From: Sipunculus nudus
Lineage: Eukaryota > Annelida > Sipuncula > Golfingiida > Sipunculidae
Direction of reading: 5' to 3'
Length of the DNA: 64,000 nucleotides
NCBI GenBank assembly: GCA_026874595.1
Contig: CM049314.1
Span: 17,040,729 to 17,104,728 of the forward strand
The notes below the pieces were generated by a model. It made no database searches. It worked only from the letters and a program-made list of their open reading frames with translations, and was not told the DNA's origin. Position numbers and translations under genes: made by a program. Shown here one piece after another: positions 23,701 to 36,008 of the stretch; positions within the stretch are counted from its first letter, which is position 1, and every line of letters begins with the position of its first letter.

Positions 23701-26700
23701 CAGGGTAGGGGTAATAATGCAACCTGGTTCCTTGCTCCTTTTTTGGAAAGTGGGACAACATGGGAGGGCCTAGTATATAGATTATGGATTATTTCCTGGA
23801 AACCTATGTGTGAATTATTTTAATCTGAGCAAAATGAAATCATAAATTAATCTTCTAAAAAGCCCCTTTCATATCACATGGTAAAATTCCCTACCTACCT
23901 ACTCTAAATTTTTCACCACTGTAATCAGAAACAAAGAACTTATTTTTTAGGCCTAAGGGCATAGGAAATATGCTTCTCGCCAATAAATTAGCCAGAGAGG
24001 ATTTTGTTTCACCAGATCTCCCCATTGCTAGCCATTGGCGAACTGGCGAATAGGCAGGGCCAGCCCTGATCTGATGGAAACCTCAGATGATAAATGACAT
24101 CATGGCTACTTATTATTTCTTTATATTAAATATTAGTATTCTTAATTTACGGTTTTAACACATGCCATGTCAAACAATCATTTTGGCAGGCTTTCCGACC
24201 GGGGGGTCACACAAAGAGGGCTTCTTCCTGGGATCCCCCTCACGTGACCCGATATGCTAGAGTGGCATTTATTGAATACTGATGTTATCAAGTTATCAAA
24301 GACGCACTTATCCTCTGTTGATTTACACAACGGGGATTGGTGCCTAATTTACAATAGTTGATAAAAAATCACACTCTAAACAAACACATTAGAGCAAACC
24401 TGGTACCAGCCTTTGTCAACCTTAATTTACCAAGTTTCAAAATCTAAAGCAAAAAAAAACGAAAAAGATACAAATTTACCCACTGACTTTGTGGTTGACC
24501 AGAGTATTACACATTCACAGGTGATCACTCCTGAGGGGTGGCACTTAGCCTCCACAAGCAGGGAATTGCCAGGAAAAAGCCATGGAATTTTAAAATTGTA
24601 ATCAATATTTAACCTGTGAATGGATTCATCTCATATATTGTATTTTTTGAATGCACCATCCAAAAACTTCACTGTGAGCACTTAAATTTGACAGAGCAGT
24701 TTGTGATGTCCAAGCTCTGTATTACATATGTGCCCTAAATCTATTTTAAACTTTCGCTGATGGACCACTCTACTCTCATAGAAACGGATATGGCGGTAAC
24801 TAACAGAGGGGAAGCCTTTTATATTGTTCAAATTACTAAAGTCCATTTGATAAAATGGCTTTTATTTTTCAAAAAGTTTTAAATTTACTACCAGGTACTT
24901 GAGAACTGAATCTAGAATTCAATTGAAGGTCAATAATTGAATTGAACTTCAGTATGGTCAGTTTTGGAGAATCTATTTCTCGTTAAACAGATGCAGTCAG
25001 AGAGCACAGACTTTGACGAAAGCAAGTTGGGTTCTAATCCATCAGCTGAGGAACAGGGTGAGTCATATGAGGCCGGGAGTGTAACTGGTATCAACATCGC
25101 CCTCGCAAACAAGCTCACAGAAGGTGGCTTTGACAAGAAGGGCTACCAGAATCACCTCAAGGGCTACATGAAAACGTAGGTGTATTCATTTAGTTTTTTA
25201 CCCTATTGTTTTTCAGATGCACTGTACTTAATGCATTAAGAAGTCTTCCCCATCCAAGAAAGATGAGCAAAATTAGGTTTGTCAAGTGTTTAGGCAACAT
25301 TAGCATCCAATTTCCGATTCCAAATGTGTTCTAATTCAGTCATAATTCATTGTGTTGGAGAATATTTTGAATTTCATATCTATTTTTGCCTGGTTCAAAT
25401 CAGTCGCTAATTAAAATAAGAATAGTGTAAAAGACATTAGTGATTTGATATACAGCATTTTAGTTCTGGAATATCTGTTCATCGATTCTGTCCAGGACAT
25501 CTGAAACCAGCGGTTTCCACAATCCGAGCCCACCATGGCACATGAAAACAAAATTTCAATTTGCACCAGTTTGAAGTTAGATAGTGCACAATGCATATCC
25601 TCACAAGGTGTCATTCTGCAGTAAACTTTTCACAACTGTAAAGTTCTCAACATAATACCCTGCCTCATTAGAATATGCACCCTGTTTGTGCTCTGTGTTT
25701 GGTCATCGATGCACAACATACTATTTCCACGAATGTCCCTAACAGAAAATGTACTCAAACTCATATGTAATATATATGAGGAGAATGATACAATGGCCAG
25801 GGATATGCTGCTGCTGGCGCTGTCTGGCGGGTGTGCCTGGCAGCATCTCCTGCAGCTGGGCACATGACTGAAATGCATCAATGCCCATCTGCCAGAATTT
25901 TTATGGCCTGAAAAAATACATGGATGTGTGTATATATCTCATTGTGTTTTACCTGTTTTGCCATTTGTGACCCCTACAGGATATGTCTGAAGTGTTTTTA
26001 TGCCAAGCAAGAACACATCCAGTGCCACTTGCATGAATATTTCAAACTTGCCTTGGCAGACCCAAGTATGATGCTTTCTTCAAACGAATATCAATTCCAA
26101 CATGTTTGTTTCATTGATCCCATGTCTGTTAGTGTTAGTTACATCATTAGTCCATCAGATTTCCCTTTTTGTTTGAATCCATGTGTTTATAACTGCGGGG
26201 GGGGGGGGGGCAAAATGGCTGTCAGTCATGATTAGAACAACAAGAACATCTGGTGGTAAATCAGACTGGCCATTTTTTTATTGTTGAGGGATTTATTGGT
26301 CAACAAGATCACAAACTGGCACATTCATTGGATGTGTCACAGCAGCATCATAAATTGAAAAAAAAAATTCATGAAGTTCTTTCTTAGCAGGAATTACCTG
26401 TAGTTCATTAACATGTATGTATTATTAGCCAGAAATCACATTTATTCTGTTATTAAAGCAGATGTATAGCTGGCTTTAAAGAAAAATAAAATGTTATTTT
26501 AGAAAGAAAAGTCAAAGTTCTTGAAGAATAGTCTGTGTGCACTTGTAAAACCCTACCTACTACTTTTTAATTTGAGAGTGCACGTCCCATGTATCAAAAT
26601 CTAGAATTTGGTAAGTCCATTTTCTGGAATATAGATGTGTATTCTTGTATGTTATTTTCATTTTCTTTGACAGACTAGAGAAGAAACTAAGTGCATCTAA

Positions 26701-29700
26701 CCCAGACAGAGTGGATGGCTTCAAGAAGGAAGCAGCTGGAGCTTTTAAAAATTTTATACTGGCCAATTTTAAGGAATTGCAATTCTTCATGGGTAAGTAA
26801 CTGTCTCAGAATGAGAAGATGTCTATTGTAAAAGCATGTAAGAAAATATGTAGAGGAAATTTACAGGAGTAAAGACAGTCCAGTCTGAATGACTAAAAAG
26901 ACAGAGTGATTCTGATTACAGTCAAGACTTGCAGAAACTAATAGGTTGTATCTGTGGATTTTCCACTGTAGTATTATTTTGACGATGGCCAAATATTTGT
27001 GAAATCTATATCTATATTGTCCCATTAGATAGCCAGCTGTTGAAATTACATGTTGATTTAAATCATGGCATTAGATCTATAATAACAACATTTGTGTTTT
27101 ACCTTTTTCATGCACGGCATATTTGCTTTCTGTAGAATGCTGGCCAATTTACCCCTTTTTTGGCATGGCCTAGATGTATGCTAGATCATGAATGCAAAGG
27201 GGTACAGTAAAATTGCTTGAAAGCTGCTTGGCTGCTCATTATGTGGTGCTAGACATAGCTTTGAGCTCACAAATAGTATTGATAGGATTGACGTGGTATG
27301 ATTTCTCTGTTAAGCATAACTTACCATTGGAATGTTTCAATGCTTTGTTTGGCTGAATAATACAGTTTTAACTCCCAAATGCCCCCGTCTTACTAGGCAC
27401 CTCCCCCTCCAGTCTCAATTACTGACATTCCATTCTTCTAGAAATGGTCATATAAGTCCTGTACTCTTAAAATTTCACATATTGAGTGACATATTTGATA
27501 TGTTGAGAGACGGCTGATTCACCACATCACTTTGATGTTCCAACAATTTGTCAGTCAGGCAGATTCAGGGTTATTGAAGGTGGGGTTGATGTTCAGGGGT
27601 CTGAAAATGTCTCATCTAGAGTTTGTCATATACAATAGAAGCTTTCTATAGTTCTTGAATAAGTTGTCCATCTTCAACCTGCATAAGTCAGAACATTGGA
27701 GAGGGCAACTCCTTTTTTCCATCCTACTATAATTTGGGGTTTAGGGTGTGGTGCAAAATAGGTGTTAATCTGTTCTAAACTTTGCTGAAACATATCCCCC
27801 TGCCACCAAACCCTCTCCTGGGAGTACTGGTGCATCACGTCCCTGCATTCCTATCACATGACCCTCATGGGAGCTGCTAAAACTAAAGCCTGGATGTCAC
27901 ATGTAGCACATCAAATAGTGTACACTGCCAGTTATCAGGTAATGCCAGTAATCAGGTAATGTGTCATCTCAGTCTGCACCAGCTGCATGACTGATGTCTT
28001 TTGGAAGTGTTGCTTATCATTAAGTGTTTTTATTTGCAGCTGATCCTATAGCTGATGACGATGGCAATGAGGGGATGATACCATTGGTTATGTGGGATGG
28101 AGAAACGCCTTACATGTACTTCTTTAAAGATGGTTTAGAGGAAGAGAAAATGGTAAGTCATCACATCTGTCCTCTGTGGTACAAGTCAGGCCAGTCAGGT
28201 CCAGCAGAAAGTTTGTTATTTCCAGCATGAAGCTCTGACAGCTTATCAGGGTTGCCAGTGGTCAGGGAAATGTCAGGGAAAAAAATATTTTTTCAAGGTC
28301 AGGGAAAAGTCAGGAAAATTCATTAAAAGTCAGGGAATTCTCTGATATTTAGGGGAGTCGGGGGGGAAAAGTCAAGGAAATTAATTTGGCTATGGCGACC
28401 GTAGTTGATTATCAGTAGATGTTTTGAGTCTTTCTTCTGTTGCAGAAATTACTATCATTAAACACATGTGAGGCACTTTTCATGATAACCTGTTTAACTT
28501 TAAAGAGGACACTTTTTAAAAATTTTTTTCCAACATATTTGATTGAGTACTTTCTGTTGTTAAAGGGAAATCATAATATAAATGGTTATGTTAGTATATT
28601 TAGGTTTTCCTTTTCATATTTGGATAACAGAATTCAAATACATGTTCTAGTAATCAAACACAATTAAAATACATGTTCTAGTTATAACTTTAAAAAGATA
28701 CTATTTCAGCTTTTTTTTTATATTTAATCAAGTACTATCTGTTGTTCAAGGGAAATCATAATAAAATTTTTTTAGTATATTTAGGTTTTCCTTTTCATAT
28801 TTGGATAACAGAATTGAGTACATGTTCTACAAACATCAAACAAAATTGAAATACATGTTCTGGTAATCACTTTAAAGAGGATCCTATTTTAAGTTTTTTT
28901 AAATATTTGATTGAGCACTCTATCAAAATCAATAGTATTTTGTAAAAGTATTTAAAACAGTAAAGTGGTGGCTTTGGGTCGGCTATGAGGGGAGGCTTTT
29001 GGAGTCCAAATTCTTGGTTGATTTTCCTTGAATATCAACAAAAAGTCAGGGAAAAGTCAGGGAATTTTTTTTTGTGTTGGCTGATGGCAACCCTGGTTAT
29101 GCATGACATCAGGAATCAGGTATCACTTGGCAATTTAGGGGTGAAAAACTGCCTGTGATTATTTTGATTGCATTTTCAGATTTGGGTTTTGTCATGACAT
29201 TTGTCTGACAAACCATTGCCCCCTTTTTTTGGCATGGACTAGATGTATGCTAGATCATGAATGCTAAGGGGAACAGTAATTTGGCTTTAAAGCTGCATGG
29301 CTTGCTCTCATGTCAGATGATGCATGCACAAGCTTTGAGCTAACATATCTTAACCAGTAAATGTAAATAAACAATGTGCTTGAATTGCAGTGATAACATA
29401 CTGTTGTTTCTTCTGTAGGCCTTTTAATTCAACCATTTGTTTTTGTCAGAGCAGAGATTTCGGTCGATGTCATTTCATTCTCTAGTTGCTCCCATGCTGA
29501 GCACCATGACCATTTGGTCACACTTAACTTCCTTTTGCTAATGAGAAGCTTACATTTTTTGCATTCCTGCACATTAAATGAGGTCAGAGGTCACAAGACA
29601 TAAGATGGGTGTATTATGCATGTTTGCGGTTCTCTTATTTTTGTTTCCATCACTACATTTAAGTCTTTTTTTTTATATTTATTTATCATTATACAAAACT

Positions 29701-30026
29701 TAACCATTGTAGTTGTTCACCCTATAAATGTTTTAATATGATTGAGGACCTGTGCTTTTGAAAGGTGTGATCAGTCAGATCTATCATGGTTTGTTTCTCT
29801 ACCACTAGCCAGCAGTGAACATGTTCATTGTATTTTGTCTTGTATAGATTCATTCTCAGTGTAACTTGATTGATGCTGTGCAGTGAAAAAGTAAAACAAA
29901 AAAAGGAGATTTTATGTGTTTTAATTTATATTTAAATTTTCTTATACAGTTGTATCATGTAGGTGTGAAGTATGAAAAGGAGAGGATGTACCCTGGTAAT
30001 CATATTGTGTTATTTGTTTTCAGTAA
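20687..30026 (+). CDS. TPT1: Translationally controlled tumor protein (TCTP), complete six-exon gene
   Basis: Exons 20687-20714, 20869-20939, 24991-25175, 26674-26792, 28040-28152 and the stop at 30024-30026 join in matching phases (1, 0, 2, 1, 0). They give exactly 172 residues, the usual TCTP length. The protein starts MIIYKDIITGAELFSD. It carries the TCTP1 signature GSNPSAEE at about residues 47-54, VTGINIALANKL, ILANFKELQFFM and the C-terminal TPYMYFFKDGLEEEK signature. TCTP is a small, abundant cytosolic protein with a Mss4-like fold that binds calcium and small-GTPase/translation partners and supports growth. The protein ends in Met; vertebrate proteins end in Cys. The stop codon is the first triplet of the last exon. 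No frame damage was found. Identification is secure. Confidence 0.96.
20869..20939 (+). CDS. TPT1: TCTP exon 2
   Basis: The acceptor TTGCAG and donor GTGAGT bound 71 nt, entering in phase 1 and leaving in phase 0. It encodes AELFSDVYPMEVVHSCLY and KVKGK. Confidence 0.93.
20940..23118. other. TCTP intron 2, left part, nothing recognised
   Basis: Long intron sequence. An open frame at 22032-22328 has no recognisable similarity and no neighbouring splice logic, so I treat it as chance. Confidence 0.5.
23119..24068. mobile_element. Inverted-repeat element in TCTP intron 2 (hAT-like MITE)
   Basis: The left end CAGGGCTTGCCCTGC and the right end GCAGGGCCAGCCCTG are inverted repeats of each other with one mismatch, 950 bp apart. 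The CAGGG start resembles hAT ends. No transposase frame is present. I could not confirm a clean 8-bp target duplication. Confidence 0.5.
24991..25175 (+). CDS. TPT1: TCTP exon 3
   Basis: The acceptor TTAAACAG and donor GTAGGT bound 185 nt, entering in phase 0 and leaving in phase 2. It holds the TCTP1 signature GSNPSAEE and INIALANKLTEGGFDKK. Confidence 0.96.
25176..26673. other. TCTP intron 3, poly-G tract, no other gene seen
   Basis: Intron with a run of about 12 G near 26198. No exon or repeat of note was recognised. Confidence 0.5.
26674..26792 (+). CDS. TPT1: TCTP exon 4
   Basis: The acceptor TTTGACAG and donor GTAAGT bound 119 nt, entering in phase 2 and leaving in phase 1. It encodes LEKKLSASNPDRVDGFKKE through ANFKELQFFM. 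Confidence 0.96.
26793..28039. other. TCTP intron 4, nothing recognised
   Basis: About 1.2 kb of intron. The segment GGCATGGCCTAGATGTATGC near 27160 recurs with one change at about 29230 in intron 5, a low-copy local repeat. Confidence 0.5.
28040..28152 (+). CDS. TPT1: TCTP exon 5
   Basis: The acceptor TTTGCAG and donor GTAAGT bound 113 nt, entering in phase 1 and leaving in phase 0. It encodes DPIADDDGNEGMIPLVMWDG and ends TPYMYFFKDGLEEEKM, the TCTP C-terminal signature. Confidence 0.96.
28247..29095. mobile_element. Inverted-repeat element in TCTP intron 5 (hAT-like MITE)
   Basis: It starts CAGGGTTGCCAGTGGTCAGG and ends with the inverse, GATGGCAACCCTG, so the 11-bp ends CAGGGTTGCCA are perfect inverted repeats. 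Both sub-terminal regions are rich in GTCAGGGAAA repeats. An internal duplication of 'TTTAGGTTTTCCTTTTCATA' lies at about 28600 and 28780. No coding capacity is present. Confidence 0.65.
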
Positions 30027-30350
30027 CTGATGCTCTCAAGGATTAGAACCCCTGCAGCATAACCCTGTCAGCACGCCGCGTGATGAACATAAAACCGTGT
30101 TGATATGAAAAGGATGAACATAATATCCACTAGCCATAAAAATTTACTGAAATTTTACCCTTTGTCACATTTCCAAGAAAGTGACCAGTTGCCAGTTCAA
30201 TCCCTAGTCAGCTTTTTTCATCTTGTTCTCTGGTTGACATTAACATCATGGTATGATAACGAACTTCGCTTCACCACTTCAGCATGCATGCCTGATTCAT
30301 ATATATATAATTATATATACTGTGTATGTAATAAATCTTTAAATACCTTA
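30024..30350 (+). other. TPT1: TCTP last exon: stop codon, 3' UTR and polyadenylation signal
   Basis: The acceptor TTATTTGTTTTCAG is followed immediately by TAA at 30024-30026, so the final exon adds only the stop codon and 3' UTR. AATAAA at 30330-30335 is the likely polyadenylation signal. Confidence 0.75.
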
Positions 30351-31925
30351 CTCTTGTGATTTTGTGTATGAAATTGTGTAACCCATGGTTGGGGGGGGGG
30401 GGGGGTGAAAGAAAGAAAAATTGTATGTTTCAAGGATATGCTGTCAGTACAGAGTCCACAGGTACTATTAACTACAAAGTGGTTGTACGAATCTATATTT
30501 TCTTTGACACCAATTTACTTGGCAGCAGCACTATTTTACTCATACCTGGTGTGTTCAGTGGAGATGCATGTACCAAGAATGATCACAGGAAGGGAAATAA
30601 AGGATGATAAACAGCTTGGTATTCTTCCTCTTGGTATACAATCATTGAATTAAAGTTGTTGTTTGCTGATTTTATGAATTGCCAGGAGCTGAACAAGTGT
30701 AGATCTTTCAGCTGATCACATTTTCCTATTTGTGGGAATGTCTTAAGTGGCATTACCAGTTTTGCAAGCTTATAACACCCCAACCTTCTATAAAATCTGT
30801 TAAGTGCAGACTTGCCTTGCAGAAAATTAGATTGAACCCAGAACTAAATACAAAAAAGTTCTGAAGATATTCCATAAAGCCACTGGGGAAAGTAATTTAA
30901 TAAATATAAAGAACAAGTCATACTTCACCGATCTGCACATCTTGTTAAGCTTTTTCATTAACCCCTGTGAGTAACTGCACATTTTAAGTGTCTTTGATGC
31001 GTGTGTTTTTAAGCTTACCAAGTTCTGTTATGAACCAGAAACTACCTTCAAGGGAATGCAAGCCTCTGCCAAATGGGATGCTCCCAAAACCTGTGTGCAT
31101 TCACTTATTCAGCCCAGATCCACACCAAAATCTAATTATCATTAGCCAAAACCTGAAATGCAAAAAAAAATTTGATGAGATTCTAGTCATGATTGCTAAC
31201 TGCCTTAAATGCGGTGATATCAAGGATCCCTCATACCGCCGCATAAAAAGCAGAGTAAACTGGAGAACTTAAAACCCTTGTCGGGGAAAAAATCGTGTAA
31301 AACCAAATATTGCGTTTATGACAAGAACATTTTAAGCAATCTAAGGAAGATATAGTACTTAGATATAGTCGAATGACCAAGAAATTCAGCTTAATATTGT
31401 TTTTCTTTTTGTAAACAAGACTCGCTTTTAAAACTTAGCAACCCTGGCGCTTGAAACGGTCACAGAAATTGAAACGATGAACTGCGTGACCTTTGTAGTA
31501 CAGGCATTTTACCCGAAATAAATGGTCAACCTCGCACAAATTGCAACAAAAGCAAAATCACCTGATTTTGATTCCTTAATATGGCCTCTATGTCAGAAAA
31601 AAAGTCCTACAATTGTGTTGGGGAAAGTTTGAAAATCATCAAATTTGACAAGGCAGCAAATACCTTTTATTTTACCACACTTCAGCGTTCAAACGGTGTT
31701 GTATGATTGATCTCTTGGTTATCGTCATGCATATTCTTGTTGAAGTAGTTTGAAATAAAGTGTATTTCAGACCTAGAGGACACTATGGTTATGATATAAA
31801 AAAAAATCAGCAATCTGGAATTAAAGTGACATCATGAGCAATACTCTGAAAATGGCAGCAGTAACCAAATATCTCCGGGAAACCTGAACACTGTCCAAAC
31901 CTCTGACATACATTACAATTTTTTT
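30350..31925. other. Intergenic sequence with a possible protein relic
   Basis: It contains a poly-G run near 30391. The open frame at 30988-31272 (plus) includes PNGMLPKPVCIHLF and KKKFDEILVMIANCL, which loosely recalls a doublecortin-type domain, but there is no supporting splice context. I would treat it as a relic at best. Confidence 0.2.
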
Positions 31926-32640
31926 TTAATTCAGCTGACTAAAGTCCTTTGAGCTACAGTTTTGATCCGTTGTCTGTCATCCGTCCGTCTGTCTGTCTGT
32001 ATGTTAGACTGGCACGTTTTTAAACAATTAGACTTACAAAATTTGGCATACAGTTAGATGTCCATAAGTTCTCTTATACTTCCCCTACCAAACCAGAAAC
32101 TGGGCTAAGGCGACCTCGGTCCTTCGAGAAATTATGAGAAAACCTGTTGCTAAACTTCATGACTGCCTAATATTAAAACCACTTGTCTGTGTTTGTTCAT
32201 ATTTATAAACATTCATAAATTTCTGCTATATATTTCCTATGAATGGTCCAAAAATTAGGTAATATATTACAGAATTTTTTTGTAAAAGTTGTGGACCGAA
32301 ACATTATTACGTACCTGATCAAAATAGCAAGAAATATATTTTCTGTCTTAACATTGTAACTGCTATAGTTGGAGATTTTTTTTTCCATGGATACTACTAT
32401 ATAATCAAGATTTAACTGTATGGAAGAAATTAGATAAAAATTTTGTAAATTCTTAAAATTATTAGCATAAGTGTAAAATCAGTACCTTAAATTTTGCCTA
32501 ACTTTGACCGTGGCACATTTTATTCATGTAAGCATTGCTATTTTGATTTTCACAGCATAAACACATAAGGATTTAATCTGTTTAAATATGAAATTTGAAA
32601 ACAAAAGCTCGCAAACAAGACTAGTTATTGAATTTTTTTT
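31926..32640 (-). mobile_element. Dispersed element ending GCTGAGCTAAAAA, inverted copy
   Basis: Read on the minus strand, this copy has the same ordered landmarks as 5640-6540: AATGTGCCACGGTCAAAG-like block, TAAATTTTTGGACCATTC-like block, GGACATCTAACTG, the GGACGGATGACAGAC block and the end AGTCAGCTGAATT. It has diverged more than the other copies. Confidence 0.5.
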
Positions 32641-32834
32641 TTTTTTGGGGGGGGGGGGGCGGCTTGGACTCTTTTGTTTTACTTGCATTGTCAAGATCCA
32701 AACTGCCATCTGCTGGTTACTCGAGGTCACTTAATACAGCATTGCCTGAATACCTGATTAAAAAGCATCACTCAGGAGCACCCCTCCTGTCAAGTATGCA
32801 CAGTTATTCTCAAATCACTTCCCAAAGTGGCCGG

Positions 32835-33640
32835 GGCATATAGTTTTACCCATGTCCGTCATTCCGTCCTTCCATCCCTCCGTCCTTCTGTCATTCCGAA
32901 ATGAAACGGTTGTACGGACTTTTTTTCGCAATGCCCGCAGATATTGGCCTAATTTTTGGTGTGTGGGCAGATAATGACCCATTACAGATCGAGTTCGCGT
33001 TTCGTCCCGGTTGACTTAATTTTGACCGTATGACGGCACCGGAACATAGAAAATTTCATGAAAAATAGAACTTTTCATGACAAATGCACATGTACGGACT
33101 TTTTTTCGTAATGCTTGCAGATATTGGCCTAATTTTTAGTGTGTGGGTGCATAATGACCACTTACAGATCGAGTTCGCGTTTTGTCAGGGTTGACCTACT
33201 TTTGACCGCATGACGGCTCCTGAACATAGAAATTTTCATGATAATACACTATTTTCGCAATGCCTGTAGATATTAGCCTGATTTTTGGTGTGTGGGCAGA
33301 TTAAGACAAGTTAAAGATCGGGTTTTCGTTTTGTCCTGGTTCACCTACTTTTGACGGTATCATGGCTCCTGAACTTAGAAAATTTCATGAATAATTGAAA
33401 TTTTCTTTATAAATGCACATGTACGGACTTTATTTTCGCAATGGCTGCAAATATTAGCCTGATTTTTAATAGGTGCCAGCAAAATGACCACTTACGGGTC
33501 GAGTTCACGTTTTGTCCTGGTTTACTACTTTTGACCGTGTGACAGCTCCTGAACTAAGAAAATTTTACAAACTTTAACAAATATTTCTAAATTGTCCCAG
33601 GCGGGGGCATTCATGTCTTTCCTGCACATCTAGTTTTTAC
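32835..33640. repeat. Tandem repeat, about 170-bp unit, four copies, inside a dispersed element
   Basis: Units start around 32912, 33093, 33245 (shortened) and 33420. They share GTACGGACTTTTTTTCGCAA, GCAGATATTGGCCTAATTTT, ACAGATCGAGTTCGCGTTT and GAACATAGAAAATTTCATGA. The flanks GGGGCATATAGTTTTACCC with TCCGTCC repeats (left) and AGGCGGGGGCATTCATGTC (right) look like the ends of one element. Confidence 0.7.
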
Positions 33641-35820
33641 TGTTCAAAACTGAAAAGCTTTTTTATCATCAGTGTAACCTAGAAGATGCCATGTTGTGGC
33701 ATTGTGGCATTTTTAAAGAAATTAATTTTCTTTGAATAATTTTAATCAAGTTATGATTCGAAATAAGATTAAATCCATCATTGTACAAAATGTGATGTTA
33801 TATGAGCAAAATTAGCGATAAATTATGATGATATTTAGAATTTGAATTGACTTATACATGTATATCCAGAAATATATGTTAAATTGCAAATCTATGAAAA
33901 TTATAAACTTAAAAAAAATAAAATTAAAGGTGAGGATCTAATGCAAACTTTTGTTCAATATTTTCCTCCCTCAGGAGAATGGGAAATAAGTGTTCAGCTT
34001 TGTTCGTCTACCTGTCCGTCAGTCCATTTCTAAATATTCACTAATTTTAATTATGCATCTACTGTTTTTCCTTTACGAACTGTTGAATTAAATTTCATAT
34101 CCCATATGTAGGCCCTATATGCAGAGATGATGAAACTCCCACCACTCAGCGCCTCCAAACCCTCCCGACCATGAAGTCATTGCTAAGGACGATAGTTATA
34201 TGGTAACAAAATTTACAAAATTGAAAAAAGTGGTATGATAAAAAAATATAAATAAATTTTAATTGAACAAACGTGTCAACTGCTGAATTGTCAACAATTT
34301 ATTAAGGAGTCAACCACTGATCATGGTAATTGTATAGATCTCATGTTAAAAATTGCTTACATGCTTCAGTTTCATCATTTAAAAAACACATGGTCAGATC
34401 ACAAAGTATGATATGCAACAATTTTCTTACTAATCATTCCAATCAATCATATATCAGCTTATATCTAGCTTATACTACCTTTTCCTCTCAGACGTTAACT
34501 TCATTAGTTTTTATTTGAGATTTTTACCTTCAAGATCAACTTCAACTGAGCACTTAAAATTCAAGTTGGTCTGAATGGAGTAGTCTCGAATAAAAGTTGT
34601 AATGAAAATACTGCCTAACAGACTTCAAAGCAGGATTGATGGGAAATGCATAAACCGGAGGAAAATAATTTCTTTGTGAGTTTGACGTAATCGACCGCTG
34701 TCCATGTTAGACACACATGCACCTGACTAGCACGTCATGCCCCCGTGAGTTTTTTTTTTCATTTAATTGTCTAACAATTAAATATAAAGTTACTTTGCTA
34801 CAAGCACTGTTTTTATGAGTTGCCATCTTGCCATGACCGTTTTGTCTTCCGGATTAAATCCACGCGTAAGCAAACCAAGAAGACAAAACTGACATAGTTT
34901 TCACTTAATCAGACCAAAGAAACTCCAGGACCGGTATGGACCCAGTTGGACACTGGATTAAAAGCTGTGTATAGGCAATGACACAAAAGGACAACGAGAC
35001 TTTCCGACTTTTAATATTTTTCTTTGTGTCTAGGAATCTCCTGACCGATGGGACCCTCCGACCCTTCAGGTCACTTCAAATTAAAAACTCGGTTTGAGCT
35101 GAAAATACAAGAGATTATTAGCTTTCTGCATTTAAGAGGTTTCCCACCAGGGGGCTGTCCGGTTGGTTATTTTTTTCTTGATGTATCACAAAATTCAAAC
35201 ATATCCGAGCGTGTATTAGGTCTACCTGGCGTGTATTTACTGCCATTTTAAGAGCATTAAAACCGTAATTGTGAGAGTGTACCAGTCTGTTTGGCGGTCT
35301 GTTGTGTCAGGGAGTCGTTATATTGAGCGGTAATTCATGGCAGCCACACGATGCTGTTTTATGCTGTTATTGTGTGCCGGGCTGTTTACCAACGACGAGA
35401 TTAATGCGCATTGTACACCGTCTGAGGTATGACGACAGCCAACCATTGAACATGTTATATTGTAACCATTATAATGGCGCGGTATCTCTAGAGAAAGTGT
35501 TTCCAAATGTTCTTCTAATCAATAGTCTGTCTCCCTAATTTCATTTTTACATCATTTAAGTATAGTCAGGAACGAATAAAACTTATATTCACCTCTGCTT
35601 GTAGAATATCTTTTGATTTAATAACAGAGACAACCTGTGAGTATTATTAATGCATCGTAAATATCCATCACGTGATCGATGACGCACCCCTGATGTCTAG
35701 ATCCGTTCTGTTTTGTACATTAAATCTTAACATTAATGGCAGACGCTCCAAATTGCACAGCATGACATAAACCGTATTTGTGAATAAAAAGTGGCTTTCT
35801 CAAAAGCTTTGCTTTTAACA
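33640..35820. other. Intergenic sequence, nothing recognised
   Basis: AT-rich sequence. Several open frames of 60-80 codons show no recognisable protein character. Confidence 0.45.
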
Positions 35821-35833
35821 CCTCGGTCTTAAA

Positions 35834-35874
35834 CCAATCAACTATAAATCAAGTGACCATGTTGTTTGACGTCA
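35834..35874 (+). promoter_or_regulatory. Candidate promoter of the PAN-domain gene
   Basis: CCAAT at 35834-35838, TATAAA at 35843-35848 and a perfect CRE TGACGTCA at 35867-35874 lie 95-135 bp before the start codon at 35969. The spacing suits a TATA promoter with a short 5' UTR. Confidence 0.4.
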
Positions 35875-35968
35875 CATTGACACAATGTGATGATACTGCA
35901 GACAAAAACAGCCCAGTGACAAGGACGGCATTGGGTATACAAGTGTAGCCTCAAGGACAGGCTTGAAA

Positions 35969-36008
35969 ATGCTACATTATAGTTTGGTAGTCATTTTCTG
36001 CTTGGATG
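35969..36008 (+). CDS. PAN-domain gene exon 1 (signal peptide)
   Basis: ATG opens MLHYSLVVIFCLD and one base of a Val codon, then donor GTAAGT. The hydrophobic core continues into exon 2. Confidence 0.65.

Noticed and set aside
30988-31272. Possible doublecortin-like exon (KKKFDEILVMIANCL).
   Set aside because: The resemblance is weak, there is no convincing donor, and the frame ends in a stop without partner exons; kept only as a possible relic in the intergenic entry.
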